This document shows, in pieces, positions 29,201 through 37,695 of a DNA stretch of 64,000 nucleotides. Below the pieces are notes generated by a model. It saw only the letters and a list, made by a program, of their open reading frames with translations, was not told the DNA's origin and ran no database searches. This DNA is from an uncultured Lysobacteraceae bacterium. GTDB taxonomy: Bacteria; Pseudomonadota; Gammaproteobacteria; Xanthomonadales; Xanthomonadaceae. The stretch lies in assembly GCA_902825775.1 (NCBI GenBank), contig CADECF010000002.1, forward strand, positions 186,001 through 250,000. Reading direction: 5' to 3'. Made by a program: the position numbers and the translations under genes. Each line of letters starts with the position of its first letter. Position 1 is the stretch's first letter.

Positions 29201-29733
29201 AACGCGGCTTCGCCTTCCAGATCGCAGCGGGTCAGTTCCAGATGCAGGCGGTCCGGGAACAAGCGCTGCGCATCGGCCAGCCATTGCTCGGCGTGGTCCT
29301 GCCGGTGCGCGGCCACCAGGCGCCCGGCCTGGCTATGGCGTCCGGCCAGCGCGAACAGCCCGGCGCAGTCCTCTTCGCGCAGCCAATCCGGCCGTACCAC
29401 CACGCCGTCGTGGCGATGGCCCTGCAGCCAGGCGCGGCTGAGCAGGCGCGAGAGCGCCAGGTAGCCGGTGCGGTCCCGGCAGAGCAGGGTGATCCGCCAT
29501 GGCGCCTCGTCGCCCTCGGCGACGCTGATGTCCGCGCCGGCAATCGGTTTCACGCCGGCCGCTTCGGCGGCCTTGTAGAACTTGACGAGCGCGAACAGGT
29601 TGTTGCGGTCGGTGATGGCTACCGCCGGCTGCTGCAAGGCGACGCAACGCGCGACGAGCTCCGGCACGCGGATCGTCGAATCGGCGAGCGAATACTCGCT
29701 GTGCAGGTGCAGGTGGGCGAAACGTGAGGACAT
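26203..29733 (-). CDS. dnaE: DNA polymerase III alpha subunit
   Basis: Replicative polymerase, 1176 residues (E. coli 1160). N-terminal PHP domain starts FAHLHLHSEYSLADST. The palm active site PDFDIDFCMDRRDEV near residue 395 holds the catalytic aspartates. HKSHSAAYA-like NKSHSAAYALVAYQTAWLK is in the fingers, followed by a helix-hairpin-helix region, and a C-terminal OB fold begins VIAGQVVALRKKGDSQAFVQ. It is in the usual place downstream of the lpx-rnhB genes, but a DUF1232 gene is inserted between rnhB and dnaE. Confidence 0.97.
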   Translation of the reverse strand: MSSRFAHLHLHSEYSLADSTIRVPELVARCVALQQPAVAITDRNNLFALVKFYKAAEAAGVKPIAGADISVAEGDEAPWRITLLCRDRTGYLALSRLLSRAWLQGHRHDGVVVRPDWLREEDCAGLFALAGRHSQAGRLVAAHRQDHAEQWLADAQRLFPDRLHLELTRCDLEGEAAFNEFALYAAAARGVPVIASNDARFLDAEGFDAHEARVCIASGRVLDDPKRPRDYSREQYLKSSEQMRELFADAPDAIDNAIDLARRCNFELSLGKYYLPAFPVPDEHTLETWMRTQSREGLAQRLEKLPLAEGKTREDYDARLELELDVIIKMGFPGYFLIVADFINWAKQHDIPVGPGRGSGAGSLVAWALGITDLDPIPYDLLFERFLNPERVSMPDFDIDFCMDRRDEVIDYVAAKYGRDRVSQIITYGTMAAKAVLRDAGRVLGFPYGFVDGLAKLIPLQPTDPMTLEDAIGRGERARKDSSRIVSEFKERYESEEDVRDLVDLALQLEDLTRNAGKHAGGVVIAPAPLSEFCPLFAEHDGHGLGRSPVTQFDKDDVEAIGLVKFDFLGLRTLTIIDWAVKAINARRAAAGQAPLDIATLPLDDKKSYELFERGETVAVFQFESRGMRELVKRARPDRFEDIIALAALFRPGPLGSGMDRDWVDRKHGNAEVSYPHPLLEPVLSPTYGVIVYQEQVMQIAQVLAGYSLGGADLLRRAMGKKKPEEMAKERAKFETGAAERGVDPRRATQIFDLMEKFAEYGFNKSHSAAYALVAYQTAWLKTHYPAEFMAAVLSSDMDNTDKVVGFLDEARALKLGVLPPDVNASNYMFEAIDDRTVRYGLGAVKGVGRGACEAISHERLRGGVFADLLDFCKRIDSTKLNKRVLEALVHSGALDALGSNRASLMLQLPEVLKATEQLAREREAGQVSLFGGASAEPHIDVSLPNVEDWPLTQKLNGERETLGHYLSGHPLDPYRDELRSLVGNDLGELDRIWSERPDEDRRGWRPEKTVVIAGQVVALRKKGDSQAFVQIDDGRGRLECAFFNETYLEFAQLLTRDRILVIEGGLREDEFSGGFSLRARRCWDFQQICPQVAQRLSLRLDLRVPGAFERIDALLARHRPGATPIRFDLLRDGAAGTLDLNGSQGVRVDADLPSALREQPGVRTVKLTMSRPWVG

Positions 29734-29800
29734 CGGCGGGCCGGCGGACCAGCCAGCAGGTTAGGCCGCAGCGGCAGTGCGAACAAGGCTTGACAGCGCC

Positions 29801-29936
29801 GTAGGGCGGGTCCTGACCCGCCATCGTGACCTTTACGTCCTATCGGTGTCCGGAACGATGGATGCGGGTCCGCCGTTCCGTCGAGCCGATCGGCGCGATC
29901 GGCGCGGCCGCAATGGTGGGCCAAGGCCCACCCTAC
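29801..29936. repeat. Repeat family G, large imperfect inverted repeat
   Basis: GTAGGGCGGGTCCTGACCCG and, at the far end, GGTGGGCCAAGGCCCACCCTAC; each is a hairpin and the outer GTAGGG/CCCTAC ends match. The last bases lie inside the end of the DUF1232 gene. It fills the 198-bp dnaE upstream gap. Confidence 0.7.
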
Positions 29937-30553
29937 GCGATCCGGAAGCGCAATCCGCGGCGGGTATCGTCCAGATGCAAGCCGTCGTTAGGACGCATCT
30001 GCTGGCGCAACATCGACATGGCGGCGACGCGGTCGCTGATCCAGGCCGCGCGCCGCTGCGGCCCATCGCCGGCGGGGTGGCTGGATTCGCGGTAGAGCCT
30101 GAAGTCGCGGTATTCCTCGGCCTCGGCCGCTACCGCCGGCCAGGCCAGTTCGAGCAGCAGCACGTCGTCCAACTGGCCGAGCAGCGGAATCGCATCGGGG
30201 ATCAGATCGTCGGGCTGGTCCAGGTAGCGCAGCAGTTTGCGCACGCTGGCGCAGTCGGCTTCGGCGCAATCCCAGTCGGGGTCGTCGACCATGCTGCGCA
30301 ATTCTTCGATGCGCGACAGCCGCTGCTCGAGCACCTCGCGCGCCTGCGCTTCGGGCAACGACAGCATCCACGCCGCGAGTTGAGTGATGCGTGCGGCATC
30401 CACCTGTTCAGCCTCGGGATAGATGTCGCGCAACAGCGCATCGAACGCTGCGACCTGTTCAGCATCGATGCTCAGCCCGCCCAAGGCATGGCCGTCGGCG
30501 CAGTTGGGCCGCGGCAAAGGATGGTCGGTCGGATATGTGGATTGCGGACGCAT
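29933..30553 (-). CDS. DUF1232 (YkvA-like) domain protein
   Basis: 206 residues. The core LLRYLDQPDDLIPDAIPLLG followed by QLDDVLLLELAW is the DUF1232 signature, in which a D-x-I-P-D/x-G-x-L-D-D hairpin lies near the membrane surface. The rest is helical and acidic, with no obvious signal peptide. Function unknown. It sits between rnhB and dnaE in the same direction, where no gene is usual. The last codons (RRGLRFRIA) border repeat family G. Confidence 0.75.
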   Translation of the reverse strand: MRPQSTYPTDHPLPRPNCADGHALGGLSIDAEQVAAFDALLRDIYPEAEQVDAARITQLAAWMLSLPEAQAREVLEQRLSRIEELRSMVDDPDWDCAEADCASVRKLLRYLDQPDDLIPDAIPLLGQLDDVLLLELAWPAVAAEAEEYRDFRLYRESSHPAGDGPQRRAAWISDRVAAMSMLRQQMRPNDGLHLDDTRRGLRFRIA

Positions 30554-30711
30554 CGCGCACCTCCCATGTTCCGGCCAGCGAAGGGGAAGTCGCGGGATCG
30601 GCCGGCAGTCGCGCGACCATGTCTTTCTATGGATGCGCGGAAAGCATGCAGGGTTGCAATCGCGTTGTCGTGAGGCGGAAGTCGGAGTGACCTTATGCCT
30701 AATTCAGCGTT

Positions 30712-30767
30712 CGATCAGATTCGTACGATCAGATCAGCACGATCGGATCGGCACGATCAGAGCCGCA
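30712..30767. repeat. Four tandem 14-bp units at the rnhB end
   Basis: CGATCAGATTCGTA, CGATCAGATCAGCA, CGATCGGATCGGCA and CGATCAGAGCCGCA in tandem, with 2-4 differences between units. The last unit contains the rnhB stop codon. The remaining bases of the 30554-30711 gap show nothing recognisable. Confidence 0.8.
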
Positions 30768-31398
30768 ACAGCTCGAGTTGGCGTTCGCAAGCCTGCGCCA
30801 CCGGCGCGAAACTGCGGCGGTGATGCGGGCACGGCCCATGCGCGTGCAGCGCCGCGAGATGCGCGGGCGTCGAGTAACCCTTGTGCTCGGCGAAGCCGTA
30901 TTCGGGATGGATGTCGTGCAATTTCAGCATGGCGCGATCGCGCGACACCTTGGCCAGGATCGACGCGGCCATGATCGAACGGTCGCGCGCGTCGCCGCCG
31001 ATCCAGGCTTCGGCCGGACACGGCAGCGCCGGCGGCAGATGGTTGCCGTCGATGCGGGCGATGCCGGCCGCATGCGCGACGCCTTCGAGCGCCAGCCGCA
31101 TGCCGCGCATCGTCGCCTGGAAGATGTTGATGCGGTCGATCTCGTCGACTTCGATGAATACGACATGCCAGGCCAGCGCGCGTTCCACGATGCGCGCGTA
31201 CAGGAATTCGCGGCGCGCGGCGGTGAGCTGCTTGGAATCGTCGAGGCCGTTGATGCGCGGCCGCGAAGGGTCGAACACGACCGCCGCCACCACCACCGGA
31301 CCGGCCAGCGGTCCGCGTCCGGCTTCGTCGATGCCGGCGACCAATAGCCGGGGATCGGGAATCGTGAATGGGGAATCGGTCGGCGAAATGGCGCTCAT
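30757..31398 (-). CDS. rnhB: Ribonuclease HII
   Basis: Removes ribonucleotides misincorporated in DNA and RNA-DNA hybrids. 213 residues with the acidic active-site motif [27 protein letters not shown], and [20 protein letters not shown]. The ATG overlaps the lpxB TGA in an ATGA, which supports this start; the preceding codons of the long open frame are a shadow of lpxB. The first 18 residues are encoded partly by a GGGAATCGGG repeat. Confidence 0.95.
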   Translation of the reverse strand: MSAISPTDSPFTIPDPRLLVAGIDEAGRGPLAGPVVVAAVVFDPSRPRINGLDDSKQLTAARREFLYARIVERALAWHVVFIEVDEIDRINIFQATMRGMRLALEGVAHAAGIARIDGNHLPPALPCPAEAWIGGDARDRSIMAASILAKVSRDRAMLKLHDIHPEYGFAEHKGYSTPAHLAALHAHGPCPHHRRSFAPVAQACERQLELLRL

Positions 31399-31438
31399 GG
31401 CTTCTTTTCGATTCCCGATTCCCGATTCCCGACTCCCG
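31350..31438. repeat. GGGAATCGGGAATC tracts spanning the lpxB/rnhB junction
   Basis: Two short tandem tracts, 31350-31379 (GGGGATCGGGAATCGTGAAT and following) and 31409-31438 (GATTCCCGATTCCCGATTCC and following), in inverse orientation on either side of the overlapping stop/start. They encode residues near the N-terminus of RnhB and the C-terminus of LpxB. Confidence 0.8.
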
Positions 31439-32621
31439 GCTTCTCGACCAATTCTGCCACCGCCTCGGCCGCGCGCAAGGACGCGTTGCGCCGCAGCACT
31501 TGGTGCAGCTCGCGGAAGCGCAGCGGCAGCGCCGCCATCGAGGTGGGGTTGCGCAGCCAGCTGGAGATCGCCGCGGCCAGGTTTTCGGGTGTGCAGTCGT
31601 ATTGCATCAGTTCGGGCACCAATGCTTCGTTGGCCAATACGTTCGGCAGCGAGTAGTGTTCCACCTTGAGCATGCGCAGGCCTTTCACGATCGAATAGGT
31701 CAGCGGCGCGATCTTGTAGGCCACCACCATCGGCCGCTTTGCCAGCATGCATTCCAAAGTGGCGGTGCCCGAGGCCAGCAACACGACATCGGCGGCGGTC
31801 ATCACCGTGCGCGCATTGCCGTCGGTGATGCGCAGCGCCGGCTTCAGCGCCGCGGCGTCGGGATGCGCGGCGAGTTCGCGTTCGAATGCGGCGCGCGCCG
31901 ACGCGTTGGCCATCGGCGCGACGATGCGCAGGTTGGGTTGCGAGCGCAGCGTCAGCAGCGCGGCGGAGAGGAAGTCGCGGCTGAGGCGCTGGATCTCGCC
32001 CAGCCGCGAACCCGGCAGCAGCGCCAGCATCGGCGTGTCGGCGGTCAAGGCCAGCGTGTCGCGCGCAGCGTGGCGGTCGGGGTCCAGCGGCATTTCGTCG
32101 GCCAGCGGATGGCCGACGAAGCGCGCGTCGACCTGGTGCCGCGCGTAGATCGGCGGCTCCATAGGGAACAGGCACAGCACGCGGTCGGCGCTGCGTCCGA
32201 TCTTTTGCGCGCGCTTCTCGCGCCAGGCCCAGACCGACGGGCTGACGTAATGCACGGTGCGGACGCCGCGCTGCTTGAGCCATCGCTCCAGGCCCAGGTT
32301 GAAGTCGGGCGCATCGATGCCGATGAAAACGTCCGGCCGCCAGGCGAGCACACGCTCGCGCATCTCGCGTCGCAGCTTCATCAACCGCGGCAAATGGCGC
32401 AGCACTTCGGCCAGTCCCATCACCGCCAGTTCCTGCGCGTCGTACCAGGCATCGAGGCCGGCCGCGCGCATCGCATCGCCGCCGACGCCGGCGAATTGCG
32501 CATCGGGATAGCGTTCGCGCAGCTTGTCGATCAGGCCCGCGCCGAGCAGGTCGCCGGAGGCTTCGCCGGCGACGAGGGCGAAGCGCTTGGGAGTCGATGA
32601 CGGGGAATCGGCGTTAAGCAA
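31395..32621 (-). CDS. lpxB: Lipid-A-disaccharide synthase
   Basis: Glycosyltransferase (GT19) joining UDP-diacylglucosamine and lipid X. 408 residues; [48 protein letters not shown] and [10 protein letters not shown] are diagnostic. No ATG is available; TTG at 32621 is the best in-frame start but has no Shine-Dalgarno, so the first dozen residues are uncertain. The C-terminal [13 protein letters not shown] is encoded by the GGGAATCGGG repeat. A 214-bp repeat-bearing gap separates it from lpxA, unlike the tight spacing elsewhere in this operon. Confidence 0.95.
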   Translation of the reverse strand: MLNADSPSSTPKRFALVAGEASGDLLGAGLIDKLRERYPDAQFAGVGGDAMRAAGLDAWYDAQELAVMGLAEVLRHLPRLMKLRREMRERVLAWRPDVFIGIDAPDFNLGLERWLKQRGVRTVHYVSPSVWAWREKRAQKIGRSADRVLCLFPMEPPIYARHQVDARFVGHPLADEMPLDPDRHAARDTLALTADTPMLALLPGSRLGEIQRLSRDFLSAALLTLRSQPNLRIVAPMANASARAAFERELAAHPDAAALKPALRITDGNARTVMTAADVVLLASGTATLECMLAKRPMVVAYKIAPLTYSIVKGLRMLKVEHYSLPNVLANEALVPELMQYDCTPENLAAAISSWLRNPTSMAALPLRFRELHQVLRRNASLRAAEAVAELVEKPGVGNRESGIEKKP

Positions 32622-32712
32622 GTCGGTGTCGTTGCGAGCGGCGAGACGCTAGTTTGCCGTATTTGCACCCTCTTTGAAAAAGAAGGGAGATTTGCTTTTT
32701 GATCCTGCTCTT

Positions 32713-32790
32713 CGTGGGAGCGGCTTCAGCCGCGAGCTTTTTCGGCCCGTAGCGCGAGATCAAGAGCTCGCGGCTGAAGCCGCTCCCACG
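32713..32790. repeat. Palindromic intergenic repeat, family A, inside the lpx operon
   Basis: GTGGGAGCGGCTTCAGCCGC + GAGCTTTT and AAGAGCTCGCGG + the inverse, nested between CCTCTTTGAAAAAGAAGGGAG and CCCCTTTCTTCGAAGGGGGA pieces of another palindrome. It occupies the lpxA-lpxB gap. Confidence 0.88.
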
Positions 32791-32835
32791 AAGAGCGTCT
32801 CGATCCCCTTTCTTCGAAGGGGGAGGAACAGCGGG

Positions 32836-33621
32836 TCAGCGTAGCAGCGGACGTTCGCCGCGCTCGATGAATTCCGAGAACGCGCGCACGTCCTCGCTGT
32901 CGCGCGCCATCTCGGCGAGCTGCTTGCGCGCATCGGCGAGATTGGCGCCGGACATGTACAGCGTGCGGTAAGCGCGCTTGATCGCGGAGATCCGTTCGGC
33001 ATCGAAGCCGCGGCGTTTGAGGCCTTCGCTGTTGATGCCGCGCGGCCGGCCGTATTCGTCCGCCGCCACCATCACGAACGGCGGCACGTCGCCGTTGACC
33101 ATGGCGCCCATGCCGACGAAGGCGTGCGCGCCGATGCGGCAGAACTGGTGGATGCCGGCGAAGCCGCTGAGGATCACGTAATCGCCGATTTCGACGTGCC
33201 CGGCCAATGTCGAATTATTCGAGAACACGCAATGGTTGCCCACGACGCAATCGTGCGCGACGTGGCTGTAGGCGAGGATCCAGTTGTCGTCGCCGATCCG
33301 GGTCGTGCCGCCGCCGTCGCCGGTGCCGCGGTTGAGGGTGACGAACTCGCGGATCGTATTGCGGTCGCCGATCACCAGTTCGGTGCGCTCGCCCTTGAAT
33401 TTCTTGTCTTGCGGCTCGCCGCCGATCGCCGCATGGCCGACGATATGGTTGTCGCGGCCGATCCGGGTCGGGCCGTGCACGCTGCAATGCGGGCCGATGC
33501 GGCTGCCGTCGCCGATCTCGACGTCGGCGCCGATCATCGTGAACGCACCGATGCTTACATCGCGGCCGATGCGCGCGCCGGGATCGATCACCGCGCTGGG
33601 ATGGATGGAAGCGCCGGCCAC
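32836..33621 (-). CDS. lpxA: Acyl-ACP--UDP-N-acetylglucosamine O-acyltransferase
   Basis: First step of lipid A synthesis. 261 residues (E. coli 262) made of left-handed beta-helix hexapeptides, with the catalytic His in [14 protein letters not shown] and the C-terminal helical part [20 protein letters not shown]. It begins with GTG at 33621, one base after the fabZ TGA; this gives the normal length and N-terminus ([16 protein letters not shown]). No ATG fits. Confidence 0.96.
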   Translation of the reverse strand: MAGASIHPSAVIDPGARIGRDVSIGAFTMIGADVEIGDGSRIGPHCSVHGPTRIGRDNHIVGHAAIGGEPQDKKFKGERTELVIGDRNTIREFVTLNRGTGDGGGTTRIGDDNWILAYSHVAHDCVVGNHCVFSNNSTLAGHVEIGDYVILSGFAGIHQFCRIGAHAFVGMGAMVNGDVPPFVMVAADEYGRPRGINSEGLKRRGFDAERISAIKRAYRTLYMSGANLADARKQLAEMARDSEDVRAFSEFIERGERPLLR

Positions 33622-33622
33622 G

Positions 33623-34078
33623 TCAGTCCCTGGCCTCCGCGCAGAAGATCTCGGCGCAAGCGGCCTGCGCACCGTCCACCCGCGCCACGCCCTCGTACAG
33701 CGCCATGTTGCGGATCGTGCGCTTGAGCTTGACCTCCAGCTCCAGCCGGTCGCCCGGCACGACCATCTTCGAGAACTTGGCTTTGTCGATCTTGACCAGA
33801 TAGAACACGCGGCCATCGGCGGTGCCGTCGTGCGACATCTGCCAGAGCACGCCGCCGGCCTGCGCCAGCGCTTCGATGACCAATACGCCGGGCATCACCG
33901 GATGGCCCGGGAAATGGCCCTGGAAGAACGGCTCGTTGATGGTCACGCTCTTGTAGGCAAGCACGCGCTTGTGCGGCTCGAGTTCGACCACGCGATCGAT
34001 CAACAGGAACGGATAGCGGTGCGGCAGCAGTTTCTGGATGCCGACGACGTCGAGGGGCAGGGCGGGGGGAGCGCTCAT
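33623..34078 (-). CDS. fabZ: 3-hydroxyacyl-ACP dehydratase FabZ
   Basis: Hot-dog dehydratase of fatty acid elongation, 151 residues like E. coli Fab[15 protein letters not shown] and the active site [20 protein letters not shown], with catalytic His and Glu, are present. The ATG overlaps the lpxD stop (ATGA), and its own stop is one base before the lpxA start, so lpxD-fabZ-lpxA are translationally linked, balancing lipid A and phospholipid synthesis. Confidence 0.97.
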   Translation of the reverse strand: MSAPPALPLDVVGIQKLLPHRYPFLLIDRVVELEPHKRVLAYKSVTINEPFFQGHFPGHPVMPGVLVIEALAQAGGVLWQMSHDGTADGRVFYLVKIDKAKFSKMVVPGDRLELEVKLKRTIRNMALYEGVARVDGAQAACAEIFCAEARD

Positions 34079-35091
34079 CCTTTTTCCTTGTTGCGTGCCA
34101 GCAGCTGCCGGGCGATCGAATCGAGTTGTTTGAAACGCGCGGCGTTCTTGCGCCAGCTGCGGTTGTCCATCAAGGGCGTACCGGACGAATACTCGCCCGG
34201 TTCCCGGATCGAATGGGTGACCAGGCTCATCGCGGTCACCATCACCCGGTCGCAGATTTCCAGGTGGCCGAGCACGCCCGCGGCGCCGCCGATCAGGCAA
34301 TAGCGGCCGATGGTGGCGCTGCCGGCGACCGCCGCGCAGCCGGCCATCGCGGTGTGCGCGCCGATGCGAACGTTGTGGCCGATCTGGATCTGGTTGTCGA
34401 GGCGCACGTCTTCCTCGAGCACGGTGTCGTCGATGGCGCCGCGGTCGATGGTGGTGTTGGCGCCGATTTCGCAATCGTCGCCGACGTCGACGCCGCCCAA
34501 CTGCGGCACTTTCATCCAGCGGCCATGCTCCATCGCCAGGCCGAAGCCGTCGGCGCCGAGCACGGCGCCCGGGTGCACCAGCACGCGCTTGCCCAGCCGC
34601 ACGCGCACGACCAGCGTCACCCGCGCGACCAGTTCGCTGTCGGCGCCGACATGGCAGTCCTCGCCGATCACGCAGCCCGGGCCGACGGTCGCGCCGGCGG
34701 CGACGGTGCTGCGCGCGCCGATCGACACGAATGCGCCGATCGACGCTGACGGATCGACTTGCGCCGAAGCGTCGATGCTGGCGCTGGCATGGATGCCGGG
34801 CTCAGCGGCGCGCCGCGTTTCGAACAGGGAGGCGATCTTGACGAAGGCCGCGTACGGATCGTCGGCGATCAACGCGGTGACCGGGCTGGAGGCCGCATCG
34901 GCTTCGCGCAAGACCACTGCAGCGGCCGGCGTTCCGGCCAGCATGGGCCGGTAGCGCGGGTTGGCCAGGAAAGCGAGCTTATGGGCGCCGCCGTTGGCGA
35001 GCGTGGCCACGCCGTCGATGCGTGCGCTGGCGTCGCCCTGCACTCGCAGCCCGAAGCGTTCGGCCAGATCGGCGACGGTAAAGCTATCCAT
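34075..35091 (-). CDS. lpxD: UDP-3-O-(3-hydroxyacyl)glucosamine N-acyltransferase
   Basis: Third step of lipid A synthesis. 338 residues: N-terminal uridine-binding domain (MDSFTVADLAERFGLRVQGD), then hexapeptide repeats with the catalytic-His region DNQIQIGHNVRIGAHTAMAG, and a C-terminal helix ending ARNKEKG. It starts 91 bases after bamA. No skp/ompH gene is present between them, in contrast with E. coli. Confidence 0.96.
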   Translation of the reverse strand: MDSFTVADLAERFGLRVQGDASARIDGVATLANGGAHKLAFLANPRYRPMLAGTPAAAVVLREADAASSPVTALIADDPYAAFVKIASLFETRRAAEPGIHASASIDASAQVDPSASIGAFVSIGARSTVAAGATVGPGCVIGEDCHVGADSELVARVTLVVRVRLGKRVLVHPGAVLGADGFGLAMEHGRWMKVPQLGGVDVGDDCEIGANTTIDRGAIDDTVLEEDVRLDNQIQIGHNVRIGAHTAMAGCAAVAGSATIGRYCLIGGAAGVLGHLEICDRVMVTAMSLVTHSIREPGEYSSGTPLMDNRSWRKNAARFKQLDSIARQLLARNKEKG

Positions 35092-35182
35092 CACGCTATG
35101 GTGCCAGAGCCGGCTAGGGCGAGCACGCTTTTGCGTGCCCGCCATCGGTCGGATCCGAGGGGTGCCAATCGCGATCCCCGCG

Positions 35183-37612
35183 TTACAGGCCGCCCGAGAA
35201 GGTGAACTGCAGCCGTTCGGTTTCGTCGCCCGGGAAGCCGGTGAGCGGATCGGCGCCCTTGTCGCGCAACGGGAACGCGTAGCTGATCGAGATCGGTCCC
35301 ATCGGCGAGCGCCACAGCAGCGCGATGCCGGTCGATGCGCGCAACTCGCTGGCATCGAAGTCGTCGACGTCGCGGTACACGTTGCCGAAGTCGAGGAACG
35401 CCGAAATACGTGCGGCATTGCTGTCGAACAGTTTCGGGAAATACATTTCCAACGAACCGACGGTCTTCACCGAGCCGCCGATCGGCTGCGGGAAGCCCTG
35501 GCCGAAGAACGTGGCGGCGCGCGGGCCGAGGGTATTGTCGGTATAGCCGCGGACGCGGCCCTGCGAGCTCACGCCGCCGGCGTAGAAGTTCTCGAAGAAC
35601 GGCAGGCCGCTGGCCGTCACCGTGCGTCCGTCGGACAGGGTGCGGCTGAAGTCTTGGCCGTAGCTGTCGCCGTAGCCCAGGTCCAGGCGCGTGTTGAGGA
35701 TCAGCGACTGGCTCAAGGGCCAGAACTTGGAGAAGTCGTATTCGATCTTGAAATATTCCACGGTCGAACCCGGCAGCGTTGCCTCGAGCACGATCCGCTG
35801 CGAAGTGCCCGAACTCGGGAAGATCGCGTTGTTGCGCGTATCGCGCGCGAAACCGGCCTGCGCGCGCCAGGCGTGGAAGGTGCTGTTGCCGACCGCATCC
35901 ACGTAATCGATGATTTCCTGCGGCGTGCCGCCGAAGCGGTTCACCAGGATTTCGTTGCTGTCGATGCCCAGCAGCGCCGAGACCGAATCGTATTCGGTGA
36001 TCGGCAGGCTGGTGATCACCTGCGCTGCGCCGCTGTTGGAAGAGTACTGCGCCACGTTGAAGTCGGAGTAGTCGAACTCGCGCCACCACAGGTTGTAGCC
36101 CAGCGACATGCCGTTGTCGCTGAAATACGGGTTCATGAACGAGAAGTCGTAGCGGTTCTGGTACGAGCTGCGCTGCGCGGCCACCGAGACCCGGTTGCCG
36201 TTGCCCAGGAAGTTGCTTTCGGTCAGCTGGATCGAGGTGGTGATGCCGCTCAACTGCGAGTAGCCGACGCCGAACAGGAAGCTGCCCGAAGTGGTTTCCT
36301 TGACGTTGACCACGACGTCGACCTGGTCGCTGCTGCCCGGCACTTCCGGCGTCTCGATATCCACGGTCTCGAAGTAACCGAGCTGCTGCAGGCGGATCTT
36401 GGAACGGTCGATCGCGGCCTGCGAATACCAGGAACCTTCGAACTGGCGCATCTGCCGGCGCAGCACTTCGTCGGCGGTGCGGGTGTTGCCCTTGAACACG
36501 ATGCGGCGCACGTTGACGCGCGGGCCGGGCACGATCTGCATGTCGATGGCGACGGTGCGGTTCTCGCGGTTGACGTCCGGTATCGGGTTCACCTGCGCGA
36601 ACGCATAGCCGATGTTGCCCAGCACCGCGGTGATCGCTTCGGTGCTGGCCTGCAGCACGCGCCGCGAGAAGATCTGGTCCGGCTTGACGTAGACCATCTT
36701 GTCGATCTGTTCGCGCGGCAGCACGGTGTCGCCGCTGACCTTCACTTCGGAAATCTTGTACTGCTCGCCTTCGGTGATGCCGGCGGTGACGAACATGTCG
36801 CGCTTGTCCGGGCTGATCGACACCTGCGCCGAATCGCGGCTGAAGTCCACATAGCCGCGATCCAGGTACCACTGGTCGAGCTTTTCGAAATCGCCGTCGA
36901 GCTTCTCGCGCGAATATTGGTCGTCGCGCTTGTACCAGCTCAGCCAGTTGTGCTCGCGCGATTCCCAACTGCCGCGGATGTCCTCTTCGGGGAACAGTTC
37001 GTTGCCGATCAAATTGATGTGGCGGATCTTGGCGGCCTTGCCTTCCTTGATCGCGACGGTCACGTCGACGCGATTGCGGTCCAGCTGGCTGACCGTAGGC
37101 GTGACTTCGACGTTGTACTTGCCGCGGTTGTTGTATTGGCGCACCAGTTCCTTGGTGACGCCGTCCAGATCCATGCGGTCGAAGGTTTCGCCTTCGGCCA
37201 GACCGATGTCCTTCAGGCCCTTCATCAGGTCCTCGGTCTTGATGTCCTTGTTGCCGGTGAAGGTGAGCTTGTTGATCGCCGGGCGCTCGACCACGGTCAC
37301 GACCAGGATGCCGTCCTGCCGGCTGAGGCTGACGTCTTCGAAGAAGCCGGTCTTGTACAAAGCGCGGATCGCCGCGGCGCTGCGCGCCTGGTCGATGGTG
37401 TCGCCGCGTTCGATCGGCAGATAGGTGAACACGGTGCCTGCCGAAATGCGCTGCAGGCCGTCGATGCGGATGTCGGTGACGGTGAAGGCGTCAGCGCTCT
37501 GCGGCAGTTGCAGCGGCGACTGCGGCGTCGCGGCGAACTGGGCCCAGGCGGGCGCGGACAGCGCCGAGGCGAGGGCGAGGGCAAGCAGGCGGCGAGTGGG
37601 GCTTCGCGTCAT
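35183..37612 (-). CDS. bamA: Outer membrane protein assembly factor BamA
   Basis: Omp85 protein that inserts beta-barrels into the outer membrane. 809 residues from the preferred ATG, beginning MTRSPTRRLLALALASALSA, a signal peptide cleaved near AWA-QF. Five POTRA domains occupy about residues 45-450 and a 16-strand barrel the rest; the conserved loop motif GRVRGYTDNTLGP is present. A second in-frame ATG at 37696 overlaps the rseP stop as ATGA and would add 28 polar residues ahead of the signal peptide; the shorter start is favoured but has only a weak ribosome site. Confidence 0.96.
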   Translation of the reverse strand: MTRSPTRRLLALALASALSAPAWAQFAATPQSPLQLPQSADAFTVTDIRIDGLQRISAGTVFTYLPIERGDTIDQARSAAAIRALYKTGFFEDVSLSRQDGILVVTVVERPAINKLTFTGNKDIKTEDLMKGLKDIGLAEGETFDRMDLDGVTKELVRQYNNRGKYNVEVTPTVSQLDRNRVDVTVAIKEGKAAKIRHINLIGNELFPEEDIRGSWESREHNWLSWYKRDDQYSREKLDGDFEKLDQWYLDRGYVDFSRDSAQVSISPDKRDMFVTAGITEGEQYKISEVKVSGDTVLPREQIDKMVYVKPDQIFSRRVLQASTEAITAVLGNIGYAFAQVNPIPDVNRENRTVAIDMQIVPGPRVNVRRIVFKGNTRTADEVLRRQMRQFEGSWYSQAAIDRSKIRLQQLGYFETVDIETPEVPGSSDQVDVVVNVKETTSGSFLFGVGYSQLSGITTSIQLTESNFLGNGNRVSVAAQRSSYQNRYDFSFMNPYFSDNGMSLGYNLWWREFDYSDFNVAQYSSNSGAAQVITSLPITEYDSVSALLGIDSNEILVNRFGGTPQEIIDYVDAVGNSTFHAWRAQAGFARDTRNNAIFPSSGTSQRIVLEATLPGSTVEYFKIEYDFSKFWPLSQSLILNTRLDLGYGDSYGQDFSRTLSDGRTVTASGLPFFENFYAGGVSSQGRVRGYTDNTLGPRAATFFGQGFPQPIGGSVKTVGSLEMYFPKLFDSNAARISAFLDFGNVYRDVDDFDASELRASTGIALLWRSPMGPISISYAFPLRDKGADPLTGFPGDETERLQFTFSGGL

Positions 37613-37695
37613 CGTTACGTCCGTTGAGGGGATCGAAGGGCCGGATTGCCAGTGCGACGGCGGTTTATCGCGGTGCAAACGCGAGATAACGGCCA

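Noticed and set aside
31399-32283. N-terminal extension of rnhB running through lpxB.
   Set aside because: It is the antiphase reading of lpxB; the ATGA overlap gives the true rnhB start at 31398.
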